Below, in pieces: positions 1 through 11,600 of a stretch of 64,000 nt of DNA. Within the stretch, counting starts at the first letter, position 1, and every line of letters begins with the position of its first letter. The translations under genes were made by a program, and so were the position numbers. Under the pieces are notes generated by a model. The model searched no databases. It saw only the letters and a program-made list of their open reading frames with translations, and was not told the origin of the DNA. Source of the DNA: Mya arenaria (taxonomy: Eukaryota; Mollusca; Bivalvia; Myida; Myidae); the NCBI RefSeq assembly GCF_026914265.1, contig NC_069125.1, positions 10,209,117 to 10,273,116 of the forward strand. Direction: 5' to 3'.

Positions 1-1
1 A

Positions 2-2776
2 TGGGGAACTCTTCAATTTGAGGAGGAGAGCTCTTCACGATTGAAGGCAAGAAAGGTGGAGAGGCCCTCTGGACCAATGGCATTTGAGATCACAAGGCAT
101 GGCCCAGCCCAATCTCACAGAGTACAGAGTGGAAGGTGTGTTATCTAAAGCAATGATTTTATCATAGTTTATTTTGTATATGCTCTGTCACTTAAAAAAA
201 TTTGGAAGATATTTTACCTTTTAAGGAGGCATCTTATGTACACACAAAGTCACCAAAAACCACTTATAAAAAAAAAAGTTCACTTATAATGTTATTTTTT
301 ATTCAAGCGCTTAAAAAAGAACATCGATTTCCTATTATAAACTTTGCCCTGCCTATGGTATATACGATGATATAAGCTTTTTGGCATATCAGAATTAGAT
401 TTATGGCCTGCGACAAGAACATACTTGCAATTTTTTCTCCAAATCCAATAAGCCAAACCATTTTTTTTTATGAGCATATCTTCATTTTGCTATTATCCCC
501 CATTTATTCTAGGGCCTATGACAAGGACACAGATGCCCCTATTATATTTACCAAGTCTGCCCCGCCTGTGGCTTATCAGCAGAGGAACATTCCCCTGGAA
601 ACAGACGAAGATTCTATCTTCTATCATTCAGCTGCCCTACCTCATCACCGGTGAGAAAATGTGTACATTTAATTAGTTTAGTTTATTCTTATATTTTTAG
701 CTTGATTGTGAAAACAGCTTTATTGAGCTGATATGAAGAACTCCTTGAGTCTGTTTCCTGGATAAAAACAAGAACAAGTGTCATTTTAAATACAACAACA
801 ACAGAATGTTCCTGTATGAGTATAGTTGATCATGAGTTTACCAATTTGGAGTTTACAACATACAATATAAACTGTGAGAAAAAGTAAGGAGGAGAAGTGG
901 TATAGATGTCCTTCACTCAACCAAAAGTTTGTTGCTTTGATCTGCTATAGTGGCATGTTCTTGTGGCCTCCCAAAACAGAGTACTGGTTTTTCCCCAAGG
1001 AAAGGGACTCAAACATTATTTAGATGAGCTAACAGCTGGTGTTTATACAATCAAACTGTCATAAAATGGGTAGTATAAACTGTTTTTTTCAGGAATTTGT
1101 TTTTGCATTTATTTGCCTCTTTTGGAATGATCAACTTATCTCACTGTAAATGATGATAATAAACAAATCCCTTTTTTCTGTAATTTGCATGTTTGTATCG
1201 CCTTGTCAATATAATTATTCTGGTATAAAGCATTTTTTACAAGGCCTATGACTTTAACTGGCATTCTTTGTCTGTCTTAGAAATATTAAGGCATAGGGAT
1301 AGTGATTGATTTATTTTGATATCAGGATAAATATCATCCATCTTAAACACATTTCAGGACACAATACAAGACAAAGTTGAAGCTGCCCGAGGCCTCTATC
1401 AAAGAGATTCATAACAATCTGGAGAAATATGAGCGACACCTGAAGAAAAGTTCGCACCAAAAAGCGGGCCGATTTGATCCTTGGAAACTTGTAGAAGAGT
1501 GAGTATAATATAATTAATGAAGACTTCTAACATTGAAACAGTAAGCTTTATTATCCTGCTACCATGTTGGCCCCTACTGGACTTCATCAGGGCATGGCAA
1601 ACAACAGGAAATGGTATCGACATCAAAAATATTTAAATGGATGTTTGCAATGTAAAGATGTTGTGGCTTAATATTTCACATCGCATTATCACAGCTATGA
1701 ATGAACATAGCACTAGAAAGCTGCAAGAACAATAATATAGCCAAGTACAAACTGAAAATCATAAATAAGTCGGGCATGATAACTTAATGAAGCAGATTAA
1801 CAATTCAATTGGAATACAATCTTGGCAACATAGGAGAGAAAGTGTTTCCTGTTTTCTGAGAAACATAAGAAATAATTTTTATTTACTGTATTTTAAGCAC
1901 CCATCTACATGTGTATAAACTATTATAGGTCCGTGATTTCAAGTAATACAATTTTGCAATGATTTTCAAAATATTTGAATGTTACATGTTAAAGTTATCA
2001 TTATAAGAACTTCTGCCACTAAAATTAATCTTCACAAAATTTATTTTTGGTTTCTTCAAACGGTGAAAATCAGTGTTAGTTTTTAAAAAGCTATTTGATA
2101 CTTTGAAAAGTTGTTTATATTTGTTGATATTTTTCAAAATCAGAATGACTTTAATGGACATCACCTTGTTCTTTTCAGAGTTTCAGATCAGATCTTGACA
2201 GAATGTCTAAAGGAAATAGAAAATGAACTTGATGGTATAAATGAGAACATTGTGCATCAGGTATGCAGAGCTGAATTTGCAGTTCCAGAATCTTCATCTT
2301 TCCCACAATCCCCTGCACAGGAAGTACAGGATGTTGCAAGGGATGATGGGATTGAAGAAAACATTAAACCAGACTACAGACTGGCACAAACCAGTCCAGA
2401 GCAGGAACAGGAAGTGGAATTAGTTTCTAATTTTAGAAAAAGCACTGAAAGGTCTCTGATTCAGAGCCGGAAAGATGATTCAGAGGTTAGAACTAGTGAC
2501 AAATTTTCTAAAAAAGAGGTGAGTTTTGACCATGAAGTGACTTATGACCAGGAAAGTGTGGAGGACAGTTATGAGAGTGAGAGAGGAGCTGTGTTTGATG
2601 CAGCTGATCTAGATATCGCTGCCAGCGAGAGAGATGGGCCAGAAAGTTTAAGGAATGTGGAAGAACAGTATCAGGATGATTATGAAGAGGATGATGATGA
2701 AGATGATGATGATGATGTAGAAGAAGTGTCTCCTATTGATAGTGACGAGCTTGAGTACTCCACTGACGAAGCTTGA
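2..2776 (+). CDS. 3' part of an acidic-tailed protein gene, unrecognised
   Basis: Four exons join in consistent phase: 2-135 (open to the left), 513-650, 1358-1498 and 2179-2776, giving 336 visible residues and a TGA stop. All three introns have GT/AG ends, including a perfect GTGAGT donor at 1499. The product is mostly polar. A probable helical stretch, PWKLVEEVSDQILTECLKEI, continues into ENELDGINENIVHQVCRAEF. A long low-complexity acidic tail follows, with a run of Asp/Glu just before the end (DDYEEDDDEDDDDDVEEV). No catalytic motif, signal peptide or membrane segment is visible. The helical block plus acidic tail recalls C-termini of centrosomal/ciliary proteins such as Moonraker/KIAA0753, but this is from memory and weak. 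The start lies outside the window. The gene runs tail-to-tail with the C1q gene. Confidence 0.8.
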
Positions 2777-3304
2777 TAAAAGTTCATACATATTTAATAT
2801 CATTTAATTTACATTTACATGCAAATACTATAAATGCTCAAATGCATACAGACAGAAGAATGCCTTTATAGGAAAAGTTACAAGTAAAATATTATGCCAT
2901 TGAGTCACGGAATGTACATGTTTACAGCCAAGTTCAAAGCCAATATTTGTAAACTTTGAATATGTTGAAAATTGAACAGAGGAAACCTGTCAACTCATCT
3001 TTTTAAGAAGAGACTCTCGCACAGTTATCATTATCTTTTTTATTAAAATGATGTCATTGATGATGTCAGAAGTTTGTAAGTTTTTCATACACACAAAATC
3101 TGAATTGTCTTAGATAAGGTTTTTCTGTCATTTCCTTAGACATGAGTACCAGTTTATTTTAGTCAACATCTTATTCATTCAAATATATAATCACTACATA
3201 TAAACTGAAACTAGACAGAAACTGTAGATGAACCAAAAATATGTTATTCATAGTTTATATAATTTATGTAGTTCAATATTGTAACAGGACATACAATGTA
3301 ACAT

Positions 3305-3814
3305 TGAAGGGGCTGTACTCCGTATGATGAAATAGCGAAAAAAAGAAGAAAATTGTCGAAAACTGACATAAACTTGGTATTGTTGTGTATTGTTGTGTAC
3401 AATGGATTGAAACTTGTTACTGAAGTACCACATAGTTTACAATTCATTTATTTTTTGCAGTTTTTTTCGTATTTTTCCATTAAAAAAGATTACTAGGTAT
3501 ATCTACCTAGTAGAATTCATTCCTTATGCGTGATTGGATAGTCGATGTTATCACGTGATATTACCAAGTTAGGTATATAGCTTAAATATTCCAACCGTTT
3601 AGAGTAAGCCTTCGTAGCACAGTGGATACAACACTAGACTGCAATTTTGGCGACACCGGTTCGAACCCGGTTTCTGACTGGATTTTTTTTTACATTTTGG
3701 TATTTTTTTTACAATTATGATATCAAATAGTAAAGCATTTTATTAAATAATTGTCCTGAGATTCGTTTCAGAAAAAAACCTTTTTTAGTGCCAATCTGGT
3801 GTTTAGTCCCTTTA
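3305..3814. mobile_element. short TIR-like element with a tRNA-like core
   Basis: The left end (GAAGGGGCTGTACTCC...) is imperfectly complementary to the right end (...GGTGTTTAGTCCCTTT). The same ends and parts of the interior (GACATAAA-TTGGTATTGTTGTG, GTACCACAT, TTTTTGCAGTTTTTTTC) recur at 47755-49472. That makes this a dispersed family rather than unique DNA. No open frame is present, so it is non-autonomous. Confidence 0.6.
3606..3684 (+). other. tRNA(Cys)-like segment, probably SINE/MITE passenger
   Basis: An A-box-like TAGCACAGTGG is followed by an anticodon arm with a 7-nt loop CTGCAAT (anticodon GCA, Cys) and a perfect T arm (ACCGG-TTCGAAC-CCGGT). The acceptor halves do not pair (GCCTTCG against TTCTGAC). 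It is therefore read as a tRNA-derived promoter inside the repeat, not a working tRNA gene. Confidence 0.5.
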
Positions 3815-5107
3815 ATATTTCAAAGTTAAATGACTTGGAAACTGAGTTATCTCCCTTCGTTTAAAAAACAACAACAACATTTCACTTGTTCCATGATATA
3901 ATTATCTATTTTTTTATGATAATATTTAAAATATGATATATATATATATATTCCATGCATTTATATTATACATACACGTGTATGTAGAAACAGAGTAGAT
4001 AATAGGATCTTACATATGTTGTCATTTAATATGAAAAAATAATGTAGTGTTTAGTAAAAGTTATGCAGGGAGCCTTTGACCAAATTTAGTATTAAATGGG
4101 AGCGAATGTAAGATTCTTTTTTTGTCACATGACATATGACGATTTAATTAAAAAAAATTAGTTGCAGGTAAAAGTAGTGGGGCGAAATAATAACAATGTC
4201 AAGTTATATCAAACTAGTGTTATATAAGGAAATATGTAATGGTCGTATTACACTTGAAACAAGTCATGTGATTAATACTTGTTATGATGATAGAATTAAG
4301 TACACGACTTCATTTTAAAAAAGGTACCTGGCTACATGTTATAATAACTTTATATACAACTTGTGAGTTGTTATTAGTTTTATTGCATTTTTGGGGTTAT
4401 TTAAATTTTGTCATTTTTCAAAAAAGTTGAAGGCCAAGGCCTACAATGCCTATATGTAGCTACGCCACTGTTCCCCTAATTATAATTATGTACTTGTTTA
4501 TTTTGAAGGTTTTATAAGTGCATGTAATAGTTTTACCCAAACTGTGATATGTTTGTATTCTTTGAACAATAAAAATACAAAACTAGTTTAAATATTTATC
4601 TTGTTTTCCACATGATTAAAAGCAGGTTAATAGGGCACGGTAAAGCTATGGTGGCATACCTGGTACAACTGCCGTAAGATAACCTGTTAGCGTTCGCGAA
4701 TTGTTTCGTGTTAACCACTAAATTTTCGCTATAATTATCTAGCTATCTAGTTAATATTCGCCAAACATATTCGGTAAGATAGATATCATAAGACTAAAAA
4801 CAGGCTTGAAAGTGCCCAGAACTGCCACCTATTACCCTTTTTAGCTATACAACACTAGTTATGGTTTGCGAATTCCGTTTGATAAGTAACATAAGAACTG
4901 GTTAACTAGATAATATTCGTTATCAGGCAAAGATAGTGTTAGAACTAAGGTTTTCCAACTTCGTTACATATTTTTTAAACCGACATGACCCAAATACGAA
5001 ATACTACAATATAATTACTGCTTGATTTTTAAAATATAAACATAACAATGAATTTCTTCAAATTTTATTTTGTAAACAAAATCCAATGGAAGCGATATCT
5101 GCCAGGT

Positions 5108-8100
5108 TTATCCAGAGTTCTCTAGTTCGTTCAGGAGAAATCCGCTGAGGGACGAATGGCAATATCCGTGAATTTGACCGACATGACCCTCTATATAAGA
5201 CGTAGAGGACCGGATTAAGACTTCAGACCCTCTGTTGAGGTGCAACACCCACAAAGCACTGTCACTGTAAGGATTAAAATACAGCATGTTTAAGTAGACA
5301 ATATATGGGTTATGAGGTCATGAATGCTTTTACCCTTTTTTACTCTCCGTACTAGTTGGAACACATTAGTTTTGTGCAAAATCTTAATGGTGAAGAGGGG
5401 CGGAGCGAGCGAACTGAATTTTAGTTTTATATTTAGATTATAACCTACATTCCAGCCAATCAAATTGCCAATCGGCTTTCTTTTATAAACATCCACACGT
5501 AATCTTTAATATATGAAGTTGTACAACTACATACATGACGTCATCAATTGGTTCCCCGCCTGCTGAAAGCAGGTTACAATCTCAGAAATTTATGACAAAT
5601 TCGGTAAAATCTTAAATACTAAGAAAGGGCACCTCGTTCTTCCCGCTCTGCCCATCTTAACCATTAATTTTTTACCAATGTTTTTAGCCATCTCTGTTGT
5701 TCTAAAAGCATAATTGTGCGATGGAAATATGTACCGTACATCTGATTATAGTACATACTTGTTATAATTATATGTAGTATGCACCAGTCAATTGTAACCA
5801 CGGCCCCCCAGGTCCGGGGAATAGCGGGTAATTTGACTTTCGGTCCAGCCAAGCCCGGGCAAAGTCCCCGCCCTACGGGAACGAACTGCTCGTGAAACCA
5901 CCGCAAAATGCCCCCGAACCCAAGGGACTCTAGGTAAGGCCCATTCCCCGCTATATTTGACGGGAACATAAAACCACCGCACTCACCAGGCACTGCGGGG
6001 TCACCTGGAAGGTAAAAACACGGCCCATTTCCCCGGCTATCCCCGGTTTACCCCCGGACCTGGGGGGGGGCGTGGTTACAATTGACTGGTGCATTTAAAT
6101 GCAATTCAATTGATAAGTATATAGGTATATAAAACATACGTGAATTAAAGCTGCACTCTCACAGATTGAATGTTTTGACAACTTTTTTTGTCTTGAAACG
6201 AGCCAATTTTTGCAAAAATGCATGGAAACCAGTTATATAAGACTGCTGACAAAAATATAGATCACAGATTTTTATATGTAAGTTCAATAATTGATGTTTT
6301 ATGCAGTTTTCTTAAACCATTAGTAACGGTTTAAGCCATAAAACGTTAATTTTCGAACGGATATATGAAAATCTACGATCTTATTTGTGTCAGCAATCGT
6401 ATATCATTGGTTTGCACATATTAACGCAAAAATTTGCTCATTCCAAGACAAAAAAATAAAAAAAGTTTTAAAAATTATATATCTGTGAGAGTGCAGCTTT
6501 AAAGTAATTTTGGAAAATAATTTTGACAGCTGTAAGATTCTTACGAGGCGTATTAAAGAGAAAAAACAAGTTTTTGCATCTTTTCCTATTTCCAATGCTA
6601 CGTTTTATTGAGAATCAGCGAATATGTTATAACTATTACCAAGTAGACGGGGAACCAATTTATGGCGCCATATATGTTAGTTGTGAAAGTGGTACTTATT
6701 GGAGGCCGATATGCGATTACCTTGCCGTTGGCTTGAAATGTAGGTTAAAACCTAAAATTATATCCTTGAGTTTTAATGATATCAACTTGAGGGCGTTTCA
6801 TGAAATATAAGAACATAGTGTGTTACAGTACAATCTTAATGTTGAAAAGAAGCAAAGCGAGTGAAGCTTGTCGCGTCTTGTCTGTGGAATTGTACAACTG
6901 TGAAGCCACTAGCGGGTCCGGAGGGGGTCTGGGGGGGTCTGGGGGGGGGGGGGGGGTAACCGCCCTCCGTATCGTCGTACTTTATTTTTATTTCAATAGA
7001 GGAGAAAAAAGTTATAAAATACGCACAAAACGCACCTTTTCGGACTAGAAATGGTTAAAACTCATCTGGCAACACGTTTAAAACAATATATTTCGGTTCT
7101 GAGGTAGGCAAGTCAAAAGGTACACCTATAAGTAACGCCCCCTCTAACGTCATATTCTGGATCTGCCCCTGGAAACATGAAGTGTGGTACTGATTTGAGG
7201 CCAGTACGCGATAATTATCATTTGCTGTAATTGTAGGTTATGATCTAAAGTAATGTTAAACCTGTTGAAGCCATCTCCTGTAGAAGAGTCAGCGTACATA
7301 TCGTCAATGCGGGTGCCGTCTTGTACAATCTCAAAGTACATCTCGTAATGGCTCGTGACCATTATCTCGAGGAAGAAGATGTAGATGCCTGGCGTGGGCG
7401 CGGTGAATATTCCCGTGCTCGTGCTGTAGGTTACATAACACTGATTTAAACGTTAAAATAAGCGTATAATCGAGATATTTTTTTCAAAACAGTTTTTTTT
7501 GTTGGTATTTGCCGCTTACGGAGCCCCGCCTCCGGTCTTTTACCAAAGTTTGATTGAGAGTTTAGTTTCTTAAAACACTTCGACAAACCGTTTCTCAATA
7601 CGGCCGTCTGGCGGAGCACTGTCAAAACATTATTTTGGAAACAGGTTTGTCGAAGTGTTTGATAAAACTAATCACCTTATCAAACTTCGGTAATAAAACG
7701 AAGGCGGGGCTCTGTAAGCGGCATAGACTTCCCTTTGTTTTATTTAAAATGGAGTTGTAAAAGAAAAGTTTTCTTTGATTTAAGTCTTTAAGCAAAATGT
7801 TGCCTTCCGACGTAGCATATATGACGTAATTTAGCACGTGGTACAGAGGCGGATCCAGGACTTTCTAAATGGGGGGGGGACAACTAATTATAATTATATC
7901 AAACTTTTTTAAATGCATTATTTTAATCATATAATGACCTGGAATTAACATTTGTCTTCACTGTCAAAGATGTTTGTCAGATCAATTAAATTAAAAAGAT
8001 AGCATTTACTGATCTAAGAAAAACCTTTCATAAACAACAACGATATCTTGCCGGTTTGGGGAATCAAACCAGGGTCGAAGGATTAACAGGCTAAGTCGTT

Positions 8101-8602
8101 AACCACTCGTCCACCTGAGACACATATAAAAGCCGTAGAATAAATGCTGTATAAACCTACCAGGTACAGTATATTGATTGCACTCAACGATACTGTAGGT
8201 ACTTCGGATGTCATTGTCATTTAAGTTAACTGACGTAAAAACAACTTGACAACAAATCACAAAAAGGGTTTCAAATAAATCATTATGTATTAATTTACAA
8301 AGGTTCTAGCATAATGCCGAGAACTAGACGATAATTAAGGCCGAAATGGAAAGTTTCAAGGCGGCACCGTTTTTAATTTAAACTTTTGTTAACTTACGCG
8401 TTAGTCCAAATACTTACGCGTATAACTGCAACCATATTTGTCTACTTTTGATCTGCTGTCTGTGTAAAATGCGGCGCCGATTTTTCATTATCAAATGTTC
8501 GGGCCCCGATGTCATTTTCAAGACTTTTTCGTGTCGTATACTAAATTATACTCGATAATAAGGTTCAATTGTTTATTTGCTCAAATGCTTATATAAAATT
8601 TG

Positions 8603-8684
<82 letters not shown>

Positions 8685-11600
8685 CACAATTTAATTGTGA
8701 CAAAACAACTTATTTGTACAGTCAAATCGATAAAGATGTGCCCCAAAAAACATTGCTTGCCGGGTCGCCGGGGGGGGGGGGACTGGCCCTCTGTTCCCCC
8801 CCCCCCCCCCGTATATATAACCGCCACTGTGGTATACACACACTGAATTGGAACGCATCGCACGATTTTTGGCCTTCGAACGTACACTCAAGATTAAATT
8901 GTTTTATAGTGCATTTCAATGAAATGACCTTTCTGAAAGCTGTATTAAAAAAATCATTATAATATCTCTCAAATCGCGGAAGATATATGTTCTACAAGTA
9001 AGACCATGCATTGCGCATTTTGAATACTATATTTGACGTCACCGCCATGACGTCATAACGAAAAAACATTATTGAAATTGTACGCATCGTATCAATATCT
9101 AAAAAGCTTATAGTTTTATTTTTTATCCTAACATGGAATCATTATGAAACATAAATAAAGAAGAATTTGACGATTCATTTTAGTATTTTTAAACAATCGG
9201 GTCGTTTGAAATAGACACTATAAATGCAGTCGAAATAAGTCGGATGGCTATTGAAACAGGAGTTATGTAGCTGTCATAAACCATCAAGGAAATGATGCAC
9301 CAATCACAACCTTTTTAAAGGAATTGGGAGAAAAAACACACACACATTGAAAACATAATTTTCTTCTTATTACTTTTTTTCTTTTTCTTTTTGGCATTTT
9401 GTCTTTATGAATAGATTATTGATAACTATTACGTCCGAAGGCACTCAAACGCTCGTTGCGGCTCACACCTTGTTTACAAACTGTTTTTCGGCACTTCCAC
9501 TGCGCTATGTTACATTTAAAATGGTAAAGAAATAGTGAAGTTATCTTTGTTTCAAGTATTCATTCGAAGCAAAATATTGCCTTCCGACGTAGCATTTTTT
9601 AGCAACTTTTAAATAAGAGACCTTTGGAATTTACTAAATGATCATTCGTTATCGCGATATATCAAATTGTAATAACGGAATGAAAAATGATTAATACTCT
9701 AAACTAAGTTGTAAACACGATTCACAGTTGCTGATGATTGTAGTTTCACAAATATTTCGTGATTACAAAATAATAGGTCTTAATTACAAACTTTTCGTTA
9801 GAGATAACGCATAAGTGTTTGGTTACGAATGATTTCTTTTCTTAATTACGAATTATAACATCGTTATTACATGAGCGAAGTTCATACATTCTGCTCTTAT
9901 TAATTAAAGGGGAATGGGTGAAAACAACTCCCGAAATGATCAGAGGGGACACAACCTGTACGCACTACCATAGTTGGTAATGACATGGTCGAAAATGATG
10001 GTCTGATGTTGGTGAATATTCGTCAGGTCTCTCGGTGAAATGCAGGCGGTGAAGGCGGGCGCATAGATGGCTGTAAATTCAATTCGTATAATGAAACAAT
10101 TAGTTAAAAACCTTAAGTTGCAATCTGACTTGAATGCATGATCTGACTCACAGACGATATGAATTAGCAAGAGTGCATAAACTAGTTATTGGCTGTTAAC
10201 GTTAACCCGCCTTCAACTGTAAATGAAAACACGCCATTGGATGTAAACGTAAACAATCTATTGGCCATAATCGTAAAGCAACTATCGCTTATGAAAGTCG
10301 ACTAGATTCTAGTTACGGTACTGGTTGTAAACGTTAACCAGCTAATAGCTGTAAATGTAACCAAGCTCTTAGATGTAAATGTTAACCAGCTATTGGTTGT
10401 AAATGTAACCAAACTCTTAGCTGTAAACGTTAACCAGCTATTGGATGTAAATGTAACCAAGCTCTTAGCTGTAAACGTTAACCAGCTATTGGATGTAAAT
10501 GTAACCAAGCTCTTAGCTGTAAACGTTAACCAGCTATTGGATGTAAATGTAACCAAGCTCTTAGCTGTAAACGTTAACCAGCTATTGGTTGTAAATGTAA
10601 CCAAGCTCTTAGCTGTAAACGTTAACCAGCTATTGGATGTAAATGTAACCAAGCTCTTAGCTGTAAACGTTAACCAGCTATTGGATGTAAATGTAACCAA
10701 GCTCTTAGCTGTAAACGTTAACCAGCTATTGGTTGTAAATGTAACCAAGCTCTTAGATGTAAACGTTAACCAGCTATTGGTTGTAAATGTAACCAAGCTC
10801 TTATCTGTAAACGTTAACCAGCTATTGGATGTAAATGTAACCAAGCTCTTAGCTGTAAACGTTAACCAGCTATTGGATGTAAATGTAACCAAGCTCTTAG
10901 CTGTAAATGTTAACCAGCTATTGGATGTAAATGTAACCAAGCTCTTAGCTGTAAACGTTAACCAGCTATTGGTTGTAAATGTAACCAAGCTCTTATCTGT
11001 AAACGTTAACCAGCTATTGGTTGTAGATGTAACCAAGCTCTTAGCTGTAAACGTTAACCAGCTATTGGTTGTAAATGTAACCAAGCTCTTAGCTGTAAAC
11101 GTTAACCAGCCATTGGTTGTAAATGTAACCAAGCTCTTAGCTGTAATCGTTAACCAGCCATTGGTTGTAAATGTAACCTAGATCTTAGCTGTAAACGTTA
11201 ACCAGCCATTGGTTGTAAATGTAACCAAGCTCTTAGCTGTAATCGTTAACCAGCCATTGGTTGTAAATGTAACCAAGCTCTTAGCTGTAAACGTTTACCA
11301 GCCATTGGTTGTAAATGTAACCTAGATCTTAGCTGTAAACGTTAACCAGCCATTGGATGTAAATGTAACCAAGCTCTTAGCTGTAAACGTTAACCAGCCA
11401 TTGGTTGTAAATGTAACCTAGATCTTAGCTGTCAACGTTAACCAGCTACTGGTTGTAAATGTAACCGAGCTCTTAGCTGTAAACATTAACCAGCTATCAG
11501 TTGTAAATGTATCCTAGCTCTTAACTGTAAACGTTAACCAGCTATTGGTTGTAAATGTTTTGTAGCCCTTAGCTGTAAGCGTGAACGAGCTTTTGGCTGT

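Larger units (their letters stand above)
2777..5107. other. convergent intergenic region
   Basis: This is the space between two tail-to-tail genes. It holds the 3' UTR of the left gene, whose poly(A) site I could not fix (an AATAAA lies near 4568), one repeat element at 3305-3814, a short (AT)n run near 3937-3955, and AT-rich sequence. I see no coding exon from about 3815 to 5107. Confidence 0.6.

Noticed and set aside
3606-3684. Functional tRNA-Cys gene
   Set aside because: The acceptor halves do not pair and the segment lies within a dispersed repeat.
5664-5993. Minus-strand frames across GC-rich DNA
   Set aside because: They lie over the MITE at 5779-6094 and mirror the frames in its other copy at 42900, so they are transposon composition.
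6523-7048. Two adjacent plus-strand frames of 95 and 82 codons
   Set aside because: No family resemblance. They lie in the last C1q intron on the opposite strand, overlap a repeat segment similar to 5380-5490 and 7180-7260, and one contains a poly-Gly run from a G tract.
7150-7261. Read-through of C1q exon 4 into a 70-codon frame
   Set aside because: A GT donor at 7261/7260 followed by the in-phase exon at 5264-5108 restores the canonical C1q ending, whereas the read-through tail does not look like C1q.
10302-11181. Long open frames on both strands encoding 16-residue repeats (NVTKLLAVNVNQLL and its antisense)
   Set aside because: They are produced by the uniform block of a 48-bp minisatellite (a multiple of three) in an intron. 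No start context, no family, and both strands are open equally.
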